Notes under the pieces: model-generated
What the model saw: the letters and a program-made list of their open reading frames with translations, nothing else
What the model was told of the DNA's origin: nothing
The model's database searches: none
Program-made: the position numbers and the translations under genes
Shown here: piece after piece, positions 35,417 through 44,215 of the stretch
How positions within the stretch are numbered: the stretch's first letter is position 1
Layout of the letters: every line of letters starts with the position of its first letter
Source of the DNA: Pseudomonadota bacterium
GTDB taxonomy: Bacteria; Pseudomonadota; Gammaproteobacteria; Burkholderiales; Gallionellaceae
Reading direction: 5' to 3'
NCBI GenBank assembly: GCA_021822115.1
Contig: JAJZSA010000007.1
Location: 1 to 60,548 of the forward strand
Length of the DNA: 60,548 nt

Positions 35417-38400
35417 ATGAATGACAAAGCATCGATCGAACCGGTCCGTCTCGGGCTGATGCCGCCGTTGACCGGGCTGGTGGGGCTGTATGGTGCAGAG
35501 ATCTGCCATGCCGCGCGCATCGCCTGTGACGAGATCAATGCTGCCGGTGGGGTGTTGGGGCGTCCGCTGGAGCTCATCATCGAGGATGACGGCAGCCTGC
35601 CCGATACCGCCGTTCCAGCTGCCTTGCGTCTGGTCGAGGCACATCGCTGCGATGCGATCATCGGCAACCTGCTGTCGAACTCGCGCATCGCCGTCGCCGA
35701 GCAAGTCGCAGAGCCGAAACGCATCCCCTACCTTAACTTCTCCTTCTACGAAGGCAGCATCTCCGGGCGCTACTTCTTCCACTTCGCGGCGTTGCCCAAC
35801 CAGCAGATCGACAAGATGATCCCCTGGCTGGCAGCGCACCATGGCCCCAAGATGTTCTTCGCCGGCAACAACTATGAGTGGCCGCGTGGCTCCATCGATG
35901 CAGCCAAGCAGGCGTTGCTCGCCGTGGGGGGTGACATCCTGGGCGAGGAATACCTGCCCATCGGGGCCAGTCCGCAGGAGATCGATGACCTGCTGCAACA
36001 GGTGGCGCGTTCCGGGGCCGATGTGTTCGTGCCGTATTTCGCCGGCGAGGATCAGGTACATCTGTTGACGCGCTTCACCGAGATGGGGCTGAAGAAGCGC
36101 ATGGCGGTGGCGATGGGGCATTACGACGAGATGATGGTCAGCCAGTTGCCGCCTGAGGTGCGCGAGGGCTTCTATTCCAGCAATACCTATTTCATGTCGG
36201 TGAATACGCCGCAGAACCGTAACTATCTCGAGCGCCTGGCGCAGGTACCCGGCGTCAGCGGGATCTGGCCGGCTGGCAACGGCATCCTCACCAACTTCGG
36301 CGAGGGCACCTATCTGTGCGTGCGCGCCTATGCGCGGGCGGTGGAGATGGCCGGCACCACCGCGCCGGAAGCGGTGGTGGATGCGCTGGAACGGGTATGG
36401 GTGGATTCGCCACAGGGTGAGGTGGCGATGGATGCCGCCACCCATCATGCCAGCGTGAACGCCTATCTCGCCCGTTGCAATGCGGATGGCACCTTCAGTA
36501 TCGTGGAAGCGTTCGGGCGCATCGATCCGGTGATCCCGGCACGCTATCGCGAACAGGCCCAAGGCGCGCATCTGCATGAGTCACCGCCTTCACCGCAGGT
36601 ATCGGCGCGTATCACGGCCGAAGCCAATGCCGCCATGCAGCGGCTCACCACCGCACACCAGATCCTGTCCATCGCCGATATGGCGATCATCGCCGCCGAT
36701 CAGCACGGCGTCATCGCCGAAGCCAATCCGGGAGCCTGCCACCTGTTCGGCTATACGCTGGATGAGATGGTCGGCATGTCGGTGCACCAGTTGCTGCCGC
36801 CACATGTGCGTCAGCGGCACGTGGAGCTGGTGAAGGGGTTCGTCGAGGGCGACGAGAACGAGCGGCGCATGTCGTCGCGCGGCGAGATCTCCGGTTACCG
36901 AAAGGACGGTTCGTTCTTCCCGCTGGAAGCCGCCATCGCCAAATTCCGCAACGATGATGGCTGGATGCTGGTGGTCACCATGCGCGACATCTCGGAGCGC
37001 AAGCGTGCCGAAGAGGACATGCTGTGGCGGGCCACCCATGATGTGCTGACGCAATTGCCCAACCGCGCGCTGATCCGCGAGCGCCTGGTGAACGCGCTGC
37101 AACGTTCGCAGCGCCAGGGGCTGAGCATCGCGTTGCTGTTCATCGACCTGGATGGCTTCAAACTGGTGAACGATGTGCATGGCCATGAGGCGGGCGATGC
37201 GCTGCTGAAGCAGGTGGCCGCGCGCTTGATGGAACAAGTGCGCCCGGGCGATACCGTGGCGCGTCTGGCGGGTGACGAGTTCGTCGTGCTGTGCGAGCAG
37301 TTGGAACAGCCCACCACCATCTCGGCGCTGGCCGAGCGCATCAACGAGGCCTTGCGCCAGCCGGTGGATTTCAACGGCACGCCCTTGTTCGTCACTGCCA
37401 GCATCGGCATCGCAGTCGGCCACGGCAGCACCCATTCCGCCGATGACCTGTTGCGTTCGGCCGACAGCGCCATGTATGAGATGAAGCAGAAGGGGCGCGA
37501 CGGCTGGCAGTTCTTCAACGACAGCCTGGAGCAGAAGGTGCGCCAGCGTTTGGCGGTGACCGAGGGCTTGCGCAATGCCTTGCGCAAGAGCGAACTTTCC
37601 TGCCGTTTCCAGCCTATCGTCTCGGCCGAGAACCGGCGCATCGTCGGTGCCGAACTGCTGTTGCGCTGGCATACCCAAGGCCGCGAGATCTCGCCCGCCG
37701 TGTTCATCCCCATCGCGGAGATGACCGGTGCCATCGTCGCCATCGGCTTGTGGGTGTTCCGCCAAGGTTGTCTGGCCGAGGTCCAGTGGCGCAAGCGCTG
37801 GGGGGCGCAGGCGCCTTCCTACGTCTCCATCAACGTCTCTACGCGCCAGCTGGACGATGAGAACCTGGCCGAAGATTTCGCGCGCATCCTGCGCGAGACC
37901 GGCGCCGATCCTGCTCGGCTGCTGATCGAGATCACCGAAACCTCGCTGATGGCCAACGTGGAAGCCAATCTGGCCGTGTTGCGGCAATTGGCTGCGCTGG
38001 GACTGCATGTCGCGGTGGATGATTTCGGCACCGGCTATTCCTCCCTGGCGCAGCTCACCCGTATGCCGGTGAGCGTGCTGAAGATCGACAAGGCTTTCGT
38101 CGATGGTGTGGACAAGCAGGCGGATAGCCGCACCATCATCCGTACCATCATCGGTCTGGGGCGTTCGCTGGGCATGAGGCTGGTGGCCGAGGGGGTGGAG
38201 AACGAGGCGCAACTGCTCGAATTACGCTCCAACGGTTGCGATTTCATCCAGGGTTACCTGTGCTACCGGCCATTGGAAGAGGCGGCCTTCATCGAAGCGG
38301 TCGACCGCGAGGTGGGCGCGGCGCAACAGGGGACACCGCCATCCCTGTATTTCCTCATCTATGTCAGTGAGGCGAGCCGCCATATGGATAGGGCGGCCTT

Positions 38401-38758
38401 GGCCGAGATCGTCAGGACGGCACAGCAGCACAATCAGGAGGCTGGGGTCACAGGGTGCCTGTTGTATCAGGATGGCTGTTTCATGCAGATGCTGGAAGGC
38501 AGTCGCGAGAACGTACAACGACTGCTGTCGTTCATCCAGGCCGACACGCGTCACCGTAATCTGCGCATCGTCATCGAAGGTGCGGAAGCGCGGCGCGTGT
38601 TCCTGGACTGGAGTCTGCAGTTCCGCGATGCATCGCAGATGGACGATGTGCCGGATTTCACGCGCTGGAGCCGCCGCCACATCAGTTTCCTGGAGTTGGC
38701 CGAGGATGCGCGCCTGTGCTACAGCTACATCACCGCCTTCAAAGGCACCTCCCGCTGA
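35417..38758 (+). CDS. Ligand-binding/PAS/GGDEF/EAL/BLUF c-di-GMP signalling protein
   Basis: 1113 residues without signal peptide or membrane helix. Domains in order: type 1 periplasmic-binding-protein-like module (about 9-380; LGLMPPLTGLVGLYGAEICH, CDEINAAGGVLGRPLELIIEDD), akin to cytoplasmic AmiC; PAS (about 420-535); GGDEF with motif A618-GDEF; EAL with E746-L-L in place of EAL and a complete DDFGTGYSS loop (868-876); and a C-terminal BLUF blue-light domain (976-1113) with flavin-site Y982, N1006 and Q1024. It may couple amide/urea-type ligand and blue light to c-di-GMP turnover. Confidence 0.9.
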   Translation: MNDKASIEPVRLGLMPPLTGLVGLYGAEICHAARIACDEINAAGGVLGRPLELIIEDDGSLPDTAVPAALRLVEAHRCDAIIGNLLSNSRIAVAEQVAEPKRIPYLNFSFYEGSISGRYFFHFAALPNQQIDKMIPWLAAHHGPKMFFAGNNYEWPRGSIDAAKQALLAVGGDILGEEYLPIGASPQEIDDLLQQVARSGADVFVPYFAGEDQVHLLTRFTEMGLKKRMAVAMGHYDEMMVSQLPPEVREGFYSSNTYFMSVNTPQNRNYLERLAQVPGVSGIWPAGNGILTNFGEGTYLCVRAYARAVEMAGTTAPEAVVDALERVWVDSPQGEVAMDAATHHASVNAYLARCNADGTFSIVEAFGRIDPVIPARYREQAQGAHLHESPPSPQVSARITAEANAAMQRLTTAHQILSIADMAIIAADQHGVIAEANPGACHLFGYTLDEMVGMSVHQLLPPHVRQRHVELVKGFVEGDENERRMSSRGEISGYRKDGSFFPLEAAIAKFRNDDGWMLVVTMRDISERKRAEEDMLWRATHDVLTQLPNRALIRERLVNALQRSQRQGLSIALLFIDLDGFKLVNDVHGHEAGDALLKQVAARLMEQVRPGDTVARLAGDEFVVLCEQLEQPTTISALAERINEALRQPVDFNGTPLFVTASIGIAVGHGSTHSADDLLRSADSAMYEMKQKGRDGWQFFNDSLEQKVRQRLAVTEGLRNALRKSELSCRFQPIVSAENRRIVGAELLLRWHTQGREISPAVFIPIAEMTGAIVAIGLWVFRQGCLAEVQWRKRWGAQAPSYVSINVSTRQLDDENLAEDFARILRETGADPARLLIEITETSLMANVEANLAVLRQLAALGLHVAVDDFGTGYSSLAQLTRMPVSVLKIDKAFVDGVDKQADSRTIIRTIIGLGRSLGMRLVAEGVENEAQLLELRSNGCDFIQGYLCYRPLEEAAFIEAVDREVGAAQQGTPPSLYFLIYVSEASRHMDRAALAEIVRTAQQHNQEAGVTGCLLYQDGCFMQMLEGSRENVQRLLSFIQADTRHRNLRIVIEGAEARRVFLDWSLQFRDASQMDDVPDFTRWSRRHISFLELAEDARLCYSYITAFKGTSR

Positions 38759-38773
38759 ATGTTCCCGGCGCCT

Positions 38774-39274
38774 TCAGTACAGGCGTAACTTGAGTTGCAA
38801 TGCGATGCCGCCATAGAGGCGGTCTTGATAGGTGGGGATGATGGTGAAGTTGGCGCCGACGCGACCATATTCAGCACTGATAAGGGGAATGGCGGCGAGG
38901 AACCAGTTGCCATCCTTCATTTTGGGATAGCCGTCCAGCGCACCGGCGAAGACGCCGATGCGCAACGGGCCGAGTGCCAGCGGTTGCCAGCAAGCGCCGA
39001 GGTAATGCGTGGTGCGCCAGTTGCTGTTGTAGAACTCGCCCAATGCGATGGATTGCGTAGTGGCGTAGCGGTATTCCAGTCCCCAGCCGGGATTGCGCCC
39101 GTTGAGATCCTTGTCTTGCTGGAAGTGGTGGGTGATGAAGCCGGAGTTGAGCCACACCTGTTGCGTGGGTGCGGATGCGATCAGGTCCATGCCGGCCAAA
39201 CTATCCGCCAGGCTGGCGGTGGGGCCGGATAACAGCAGGCCAAGCAGCCAGCAGTATCCGGCACCTTTCTTCAT
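38774..39274 (-). CDS. Predicted secreted/outer-membrane barrel protein
   Basis: 166 residues. Signal peptide MKKGAGYCWLLGLLLSGPTASLA; then alternating aromatic beta strands (PGWGLEYRYATTQSIALGEFYNSNWRTTHYLGACW) and a C-terminus ending in LKLRLY, consistent with a small eight-stranded barrel. The size recalls lipid A-modifying barrels such as PagP or PagL, but I see no firm catalytic match. ATG 39274 overlaps the serB stop (ATGA), so it is translationally coupled to serB. Confidence 0.7.
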   Translation of the reverse strand: MKKGAGYCWLLGLLLSGPTASLADSLAGMDLIASAPTQQVWLNSGFITHHFQQDKDLNGRNPGWGLEYRYATTQSIALGEFYNSNWRTTHYLGACWQPLALGPLRIGVFAGALDGYPKMKDGNWFLAAIPLISAEYGRVGANFTIIPTYQDRLYGGIALQLKLRLY

Positions 39275-40110
39275 GCCTGCTCGAACAGCGTGACCAGGCC
39301 ATCCAGTCCGACGAAGTTCAATGCATGGCTGGCCTGGGCGCGTACCACCGGCTTGGCGTGGTAGGCGATGCTGACGCCGGCCTGTGCCATCATCTTCAGG
39401 TCGTTGGCGCCATCGCCCATGGCGATCACCTGCTCGCGTTGCAGGCCCAGTTCTGCGCGCACGTGGTTGAGCCAATCGGCCTTGCCCTGTGCATCGACGA
39501 TCTTGCCCAGCACCTTGCCGGTGAGTTTGCCGTCCACGATCTCCAGCGTGTTGGCGTGGGCGAAGTCCAGGCCGAGCCGGGCCTTCAGGCGTTCGGTGAA
39601 GAACACGAAACCGCCGGATACCAGCAGCGTCTTGATGCCATGCTGCTTCAGGGCGGCGAGCATCTTCTCCGCACCGGGATTCAGTTGCAGGCGTTCGTCG
39701 TAAACGCGCTGCAAGGCCGACTCATCCAGCCCTTCCAGCAGTGCCACGCGGCGGCGCAGGCTCTCGGCGAAATCGATCTCGCCGCGCATCGCGGATTCGG
39801 TGATCTCGGCCACTTGCGGCTTGATGCCCTGCATGTCGGCGATCTCGTCGATGCATTCGATGTTGATCAGCGTGGAATCCATGTCCATCACCAGCAGCCC
39901 GAAAGCGCCCAGATGCTTGCCCTCCGCTACATAGCCGCAGTCGATCTGATGGGCCTGGCAATACTCGGCGATGATCTCGTGCGGCTCCGCATCGCGCAGG
40001 CGATAGGCATGCGGCGTGATCTGCTCGATGCGATGGGTGCCGGCCAGGCTGGCGACATGCTCGACTTGAACGGAAGGGATGGCGTGCAGGGCGTGGAGGA
40101 TCAGGTTCAT
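39271..40110 (-). CDS. serB: Phosphoserine phosphatase SerB
   Basis: 279 residues. HAD-superfamily motifs: D76-M-D78-STLI, SGG (LLVSGGF), K (PGAEKML region) and GDGANDLKMM. An N-terminal ACT-like region (1-70) is typical of SerB. It catalyses the last step of serine synthesis, feeding CysE in the same window. Start ATG 40110 (MNLILHALHAIP). Confidence 0.95.
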   Translation of the reverse strand: MNLILHALHAIPSVQVEHVASLAGTHRIEQITPHAYRLRDAEPHEIIAEYCQAHQIDCGYVAEGKHLGAFGLLVMDMDSTLINIECIDEIADMQGIKPQVAEITESAMRGEIDFAESLRRRVALLEGLDESALQRVYDERLQLNPGAEKMLAALKQHGIKTLLVSGGFVFFTERLKARLGLDFAHANTLEIVDGKLTGKVLGKIVDAQGKADWLNHVRAELGLQREQVIAMGDGANDLKMMAQAGVSIAYHAKPVVRAQASHALNFVGLDGLVTLFEQA

Positions 40111-40172
40111 GTTCGGGTGTTACCGCCCGCATCGGCGGGCAAGGGTTGGTAAACGACGGCGCGCATTTTACT

Positions 40173-40562
40173 TCAGGCCTGCCGTGCCTGTTGCGCCTTC
40201 ATGATCTTGGGTAGATTGCTCTCGATCCAGTCCACCAGACTGTCCACCTGTGCTCCGATCTGCTTTCCCAGCGGCGTCAGCGAATATTCCACATGCGGCG
40301 GCACCACGGGGTAGGCGATGCGCTCGACGAAGCCGTCAGCCTCCAGTTGTTGCAAGGTCTGCGCCAGCATCTTCTCGCTCACGCCGTCGATCTTGCGGCG
40401 CAACTCGCTGAAGCGGTGCGTGCCACCCATCAACGCCGTCAACACCAGCACACCCCAGCGGCTGGTCACGTGGTTCAGGATCTCGCGCGAAGGGCATTGC
40501 GTGGAGAACACCTCACCCCGGCGATACACGGGCTTGGAACTGGCGGTTGTGATCGTGGGCAT
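40173..40562 (-). CDS. HxlR-family redox-type transcriptional regulator (QorR-like)
   Basis: 129-residue winged-helix repressor; CPSREILNHVTSRWGVLVLTAL, RFSELRRKIDGVSEKMLAQTLQQLEADG and YSLTPLGKQ are HxlR-family hallmarks. A lone N-terminal cysteine (C23) is the position used for quinone or oxidant sensing in YodB/QorR relatives. It is divergent from qorB, the same pairing as ytfH/ytfG in E. coli. The 92-base spacer contains GTACGTAC (40578-40585) and nearby repeated CTTAC boxes that may be its operator. Confidence 0.88.
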   Translation of the reverse strand: MPTITTASSKPVYRRGEVFSTQCPSREILNHVTSRWGVLVLTALMGGTHRFSELRRKIDGVSEKMLAQTLQQLEADGFVERIAYPVVPPHVEYSLTPLGKQIGAQVDSLVDWIESNLPKIMKAQQARQA

Positions 40563-40654
40563 AGCACTTACCTATTTGTACGTACTTACGAAAAGTTATT
40601 GTAACGGATATTCTGCGTTCACCCATCCATCAATCAACCAAGAAAGGAAACACC

Positions 40655-41503
40655 ATGATCGTCGTCACCGGCGCCACCGGCCAACTGGGCCGCCTCGTCA
40701 TCGCCTCGCTGTTGAAGAAAGTGCCTGCTGCGCAGATCGTCGCCGCCGTGCGTAACGTGGAAAAAGCCGCGGACCTCAAGGGACTTGGCGTGCAGGTCCG
40801 CCAGGCCGATTACAACCAGCCCGCCAGCTGGGACGCCGCCCTGCAAGGTGCGGACAAAGTGCTGCTGATCTCCTCCAGCGAGATCGGCCAGCGTGCACAA
40901 CAGCATCAGGCCGTGATCGATGCCGCCAAGCGCGCCGGCGTGAAACTGCTGGCCTACACCAGCGTGCTGCGCGCCGATACCTCCGTGTTGGGTCTTGCCG
41001 ACGAACACAAAGCCACCGAAGTCGCCATCCGCGCTTCGGGTGTGCCCTATGTCTTCCTGCGCCACGGCTGGTACACCGAGAACTACGCCATGGGCATCCC
41101 CACCGCCCTGAATCTCGGTGCGGTGTACGGCTGTGCGGGCGACGGCCGCATCTCTAGCGCGACACGTGCCGACTACGCCGCAGCCGATGCCGCCGTGCTC
41201 ACCACGGAAGGCCAGGCAGGCAAGGTATATGAACTGGCCGGCGACACCAGCTACACCCTGACCGAATTCGCTGCCGAGATCGCCAAGCAGAGCGGCAAGG
41301 CCATCCACTACGTCAACCTGCCGGAAGCCGATTACAAGCAGGCGCTGCTCGGTGCAGGCTTGCCGGAACCCCTCGCCGCGCTGCTGGCCGATTCCGATAC
41401 CGGTGTCTCCAAAGGCGCGCTGTTCGATGACGGCAAGCAACTCAGCACGCTGATCGGCCGGGCAACCACCCCGCTGTCCGCAGTGGTGCGGGCGGCACTG
41501 TAA
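40655..41503 (+). CDS. qorB: NAD(P)H:quinone oxidoreductase QorB-like (NmrA/SDR fold)
   Basis: 282 residues with N-terminal Rossmann motif VTGATGQLGRLV (4-15) and an NmrA-like body (FLRHGWYTENY). E. coli QorB reduces quinones with NADPH. Probably derepressed by the divergent HxlR regulator under quinone or aldehyde stress. A strong hairpin follows the stop codon. Confidence 0.88.
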   Translation: MIVVTGATGQLGRLVIASLLKKVPAAQIVAAVRNVEKAADLKGLGVQVRQADYNQPASWDAALQGADKVLLISSSEIGQRAQQHQAVIDAAKRAGVKLLAYTSVLRADTSVLGLADEHKATEVAIRASGVPYVFLRHGWYTENYAMGIPTALNLGAVYGCAGDGRISSATRADYAAADAAVLTTEGQAGKVYELAGDTSYTLTEFAAEIAKQSGKAIHYVNLPEADYKQALLGAGLPEPLAALLADSDTGVSKGALFDDGKQLSTLIGRATTPLSAVVRAAL

Positions 41504-41515
41504 GCAGCAGGTGCT

Positions 41516-41542
41516 TCGCGACCAGCGCCAGGCTGGTCGCGA
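41516..41542 (+). terminator. Hairpin terminator after qorB
   Basis: TCGCGACCAGC and GCTGGTCGCGA form a perfect 11-base stem around loop GCCAG, starting 13 bases after the stop. No U tract follows. Confidence 0.6.
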
Positions 41543-41638
41543 TCTGCCTCATGTCGCACATGCCTGAAAGGCGCGTGCGATCACGCCAGTTGTATAAAAT
41601 GGCCCGCCCTCACGTTCGTGTTCAGCCGCCTTGCCTTC

Positions 41639-42592
41639 ATGACCCCAGTTGCAACCAAAACCAGCCTGCACCCACGCAATCCGCATCGGGAACGTTACGA
41701 TTTCGCGCAGCTCATCGCGGCCTGCCCCGAGCTGGTCACTTACGTGTCCATGAACCAGTACGGCAACGAATCCATCGACTTCGCAGACCCGGCCGCCGTG
41801 AAAGCACTGAACCGTGCTTTGCTGAAACAGCATTACCACGTCAAAGAATGGGACATCCCCGCGCAGTACCTGTGTCCGCCCATCCCCGGCCGCGCCGACT
41901 ACATCCATTACCTAGCCGACCTGCTGGCCGAGAGCAATGGCGGCAACATCCCGCGCGGAAATAAAGTGCATGTACTCGACATCGGCGTCGGAGCGAATTG
42001 CATCTACCCGCTCATCGGTCATGCCGAATATGGCTGGCATTTCGTCGGCACCGATGTCGACGAGGTCGCGCTTAACAATGCGCGCCACATCATCGATGCC
42101 AACGGATTGGAGGACGCCATCGAACTGCGTCATCAGTCATCCACCGCGTCCATCTTCGAAGGCGTGACCTACGCCGACGAATACTTCGCACTCACCCTGA
42201 GCAACCCGCCGTTCCACGCCTCGCTCGCCGAAGCCCGCAAAGGTTCGCAGCGAAAATGGCAGAACCTCGGCAAGGAAAACAACAAGCACAAGAAGCCGGT
42301 GCTGAACTTCGGCGGGCAGAGTCTCGAGCTGTGTTGCGAAGGCGGCGAAGAAGCCTTCATCACCCGCATGATCGAAGAGAGCGCCGACGGCGGCGACCAC
42401 TGCCTGTGGTTCACCACGCTGGTCTCGAAATCAAGCAGCCTGCCGCAGGCTTACCGTGCACTGAAACATTTTGGCGCAGCGGACAGCCGCACCATCGAGA
42501 TGGCGCAAGGGCAGAAGAAGAGCCGGTTGTTGGCTTGGACGTTCATGGACAAGAAACAGCGGCGGGAGTGGTGGGAGAGGCACGGGAAGTGA
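41639..42592 (+). CDS. rlmF: 23S rRNA (adenine-1618-N6)-methyltransferase RlmF
   Basis: 317 residues; SAM-binding motif [16 protein letters not shown] and catalytic [13 protein letters not shown] are both intact, and [23 protein letters not shown] is the typical N-terminus. Start ATG 41639 ([14 protein letters not shown]) preferred over GTG 41618; neither has a strong ribosome site. Stand-alone gene. Confidence 0.92.
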   Translation: MTPVATKTSLHPRNPHRERYDFAQLIAACPELVTYVSMNQYGNESIDFADPAAVKALNRALLKQHYHVKEWDIPAQYLCPPIPGRADYIHYLADLLAESNGGNIPRGNKVHVLDIGVGANCIYPLIGHAEYGWHFVGTDVDEVALNNARHIIDANGLEDAIELRHQSSTASIFEGVTYADEYFALTLSNPPFHASLAEARKGSQRKWQNLGKENNKHKKPVLNFGGQSLELCCEGGEEAFITRMIEESADGGDHCLWFTTLVSKSSSLPQAYRALKHFGAADSRTIEMAQGQKKSRLLAWTFMDKKQRREWWERHGK

Positions 42593-42608
42593 CGCTTCCC
42601 GGAGTGTG

Positions 42609-42806
42609 TTACGCAGCACGTGCGTGCTGAATCTCCAGCGGATATGCACCATTCGCCCGAGCTTCAAGCAGTACCACTTCAACGGTGGAACCATCTTCCG
42701 CGTAGCTGATGTGCGTGTTCCAGTTCTGCGAAACCTCACGCACGATAGGTTTGTCCGAAAGTCGGATGACCAGAATATCGTCTTCGTCGAAATAAGTGGT
42801 GTGCAT
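42609..42806 (-). CDS. DUF2283 domain protein, putative antitoxin
   Basis: 65 residues (MHTTYFDEDDILVIRLSDKPIVREVS onward, ISYAEDGSTVEVVLLEA), a clear DUF2283 match. Such proteins are commonly encoded right after a DUF4258 gene and are predicted antitoxins. AGGAGG stands 5 bases before ATG 42806, and the partner's stop codon lies within that ribosome site. Confidence 0.82.
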   Translation of the reverse strand: MHTTYFDEDDILVIRLSDKPIVREVSQNWNTHISYAEDGSTVEVVLLEARANGAYPLEIQHARAA

Positions 42807-42815
42807 GGAGACCTC

Positions 42816-43067
42816 CTACAAAACCGTGAAATGGTGCATGACTGTTTTAACAACCACGCAATCTTCCAAAACCAGCACTGCGCATAACAAGTTGTCGTGC
42901 CTTGCCGGAAAATCTTTGAATGCCCACAAGTGGGTATCGTCCTTATAACGCGTGTCGCCTGATTCGATTACTTCAAGCAGCATCTCATCGTTGATCTCGC
43001 GCTCACGCATGCGCATTCTTGCATGGGTTGAAACGACAACGGGAAGTTGAAAGCGTTGACTGAACAT
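42816..43067 (-). CDS. DUF4258 domain protein, putative toxin
   Basis: 83 residues with THARMRMREREINDEMLLEVIESGDTRYKDD, matching DUF4258, a BrnT/RelE-like small domain. Forms a two-gene unit with the DUF2283 protein 9 bases downstream; toxin function is predicted for the family, not shown. Base composition is lower in GC than the flanking housekeeping genes. Confidence 0.78.
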   Translation of the reverse strand: MFSQRFQLPVVVSTHARMRMREREINDEMLLEVIESGDTRYKDDTHLWAFKDFPARHDNLLCAVLVLEDCVVVKTVMHHFTVL

Positions 43068-43184
43068 TCCTGATGCAACCCCGCAGTTGAAGCAATTGAT
43101 GTGTCATTTTAGCGGATATTCCCGATTGCGCTATCATCCGCTCAATCCAATGCTACCAATGGCGATTCAAGTAATGGTGTGAAT

Positions 43185-43385
43185 ATGAGCAAGAAAGCAT
43201 CGATCGGAACTTTGATGACTTCCTGTCCGAGAACGCCATGCTGGACGAAACAACCGCTGTTGCGATCAAGCGCGTCATCGCCCGGCATATCGAACAGGAA
43301 ATGAAAGCGCATAGCCCGCAAGACTACGTTACCGAACGCGGCGACGGTGCTGGGGAAGACGTTGAATGTGGAGTTGGCGGCGTGA
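43185..43385 (+). pseudogene. Decayed XRE-family antitoxin gene
   Basis: The first frame opens MSKKASIG; a one-base shift then gives NFDDFLSENAMLDETTAVAI and KRVIARHIEQEMKAHS, the N-terminal half of a common HigA/XRE antitoxin. After another shift the end reads NAATVLGKTLNVELAA with a stop at 43383, its usual C-terminus. The helix-turn-helix middle is deleted. So it is a pseudogene with at least one frameshift and an internal deletion. No toxin partner is adjacent. Confidence 0.75.
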
Positions 43386-43439
43386 GGGTAATTGATTTCG
43401 AGAGAATCGAAATGCATTTGTATATTCGCTGGAATACAT

Positions 43440-44159
43440 ATGGGATCGGCTGAAGCATACTTTGATGAAAGTGGCACTCACAGTGCGGCTAAAGATTTAT
43501 GTCTTGCGGGATACATCTTTGAGAAGGATGCGGTCGCAGCGTTTGATGAAGACTGGAAACGTATGCTTCGCAGATTCGAATTGCCATACTTCCATATGAA
43601 TGAGTGTGCTCATGCCAAGGGTGTATTCAAAAATCTCGAGCAGGCAGGCGCTAACCTAGCTGCACGTGAAGCGATTGATTTGATCAAACGCCACGTTTCT
43701 CAGGGAATCGCTTTTACTGTTGATAAGTCAATTGCTGCTGAACTTCGCAAGGGAAGCATGTGGAAGAACGAATATTCGTTCATCGTGGGGCAGATTTTCT
43801 TTGCAATCAGTGATTTGATGTTAGCCGATCAATCCAGAAGTGAGGTTGCCTGTCTATTTGAAAATGGGGCCGACGGTCAGGGCCAAGCGGATGAGGCTGC
43901 TCAATTGATCCTCAAACAGGCCGATTTCCTAGAGGCGTGCAGAATCTCGTCGTTTAAGTGGGCGGATCAGAACAAGGAGACGCCGTTGCAGGCGGCAGAC
44001 ATGCTTGCCTGGCACGTAAACTTGTGGCGCAGGAATCGGCGAAACGACACGATAAAAAATCGTAAAGATTTTAAGAGTCTGCTCGAAGTTCCCATGGTTT
44101 ACCATCATTGGGATCGATCAGCGCTTGATAAGCTGATGGCGATACGAGCCTCTCGGTAA
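43440..44159 (+). CDS. DUF3800 domain protein
   Basis: 239 residues beginning MGSAEAYFDESGTHSAAKD; the early D9-E10-S-G and the late LQAADMLAWHVN motif with conserved acidic residues define DUF3800, thought to be an RNase H-like nuclease fold and often found in mobile or defence regions. Its base composition is clearly more AT-rich than neighbours such as mfd, suggesting transfer. ATG 43440 is the likely start. No partner gene is seen. Confidence 0.78.
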   Translation: MGSAEAYFDESGTHSAAKDLCLAGYIFEKDAVAAFDEDWKRMLRRFELPYFHMNECAHAKGVFKNLEQAGANLAAREAIDLIKRHVSQGIAFTVDKSIAAELRKGSMWKNEYSFIVGQIFFAISDLMLADQSRSEVACLFENGADGQGQADEAAQLILKQADFLEACRISSFKWADQNKETPLQAADMLAWHVNLWRRNRRNDTIKNRKDFKSLLEVPMVYHHWDRSALDKLMAIRASR

Positions 44160-44168
44160 CAGCGCGGT

Positions 44169-44199
44169 AGGTTGGGTATCGCTACGCTCCACCCAACCT
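44169..44199. terminator. Hairpin between the convergent DUF3800 and mfd genes
   Basis: AGGTTGGGT and ACCCAACCT pair across a 13-base loop in the 56-base space between two convergent stop codons, so it could end transcription from both sides. It resembles a widespread GGTTGGGT intergenic repeat. Confidence 0.55.
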
Positions 44200-44215
44200 G
44201 CGAATCCGCAACGGA

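Noticed and set aside
37640..37650. Degenerate EAL motif (ELL) as proof that the photoreceptor's EAL domain is inactive
   Set aside because: The catalytic Glu is kept and DDFGTGYSS is complete; ELL/EVL variants can be active, so inactivity cannot be concluded from sequence.
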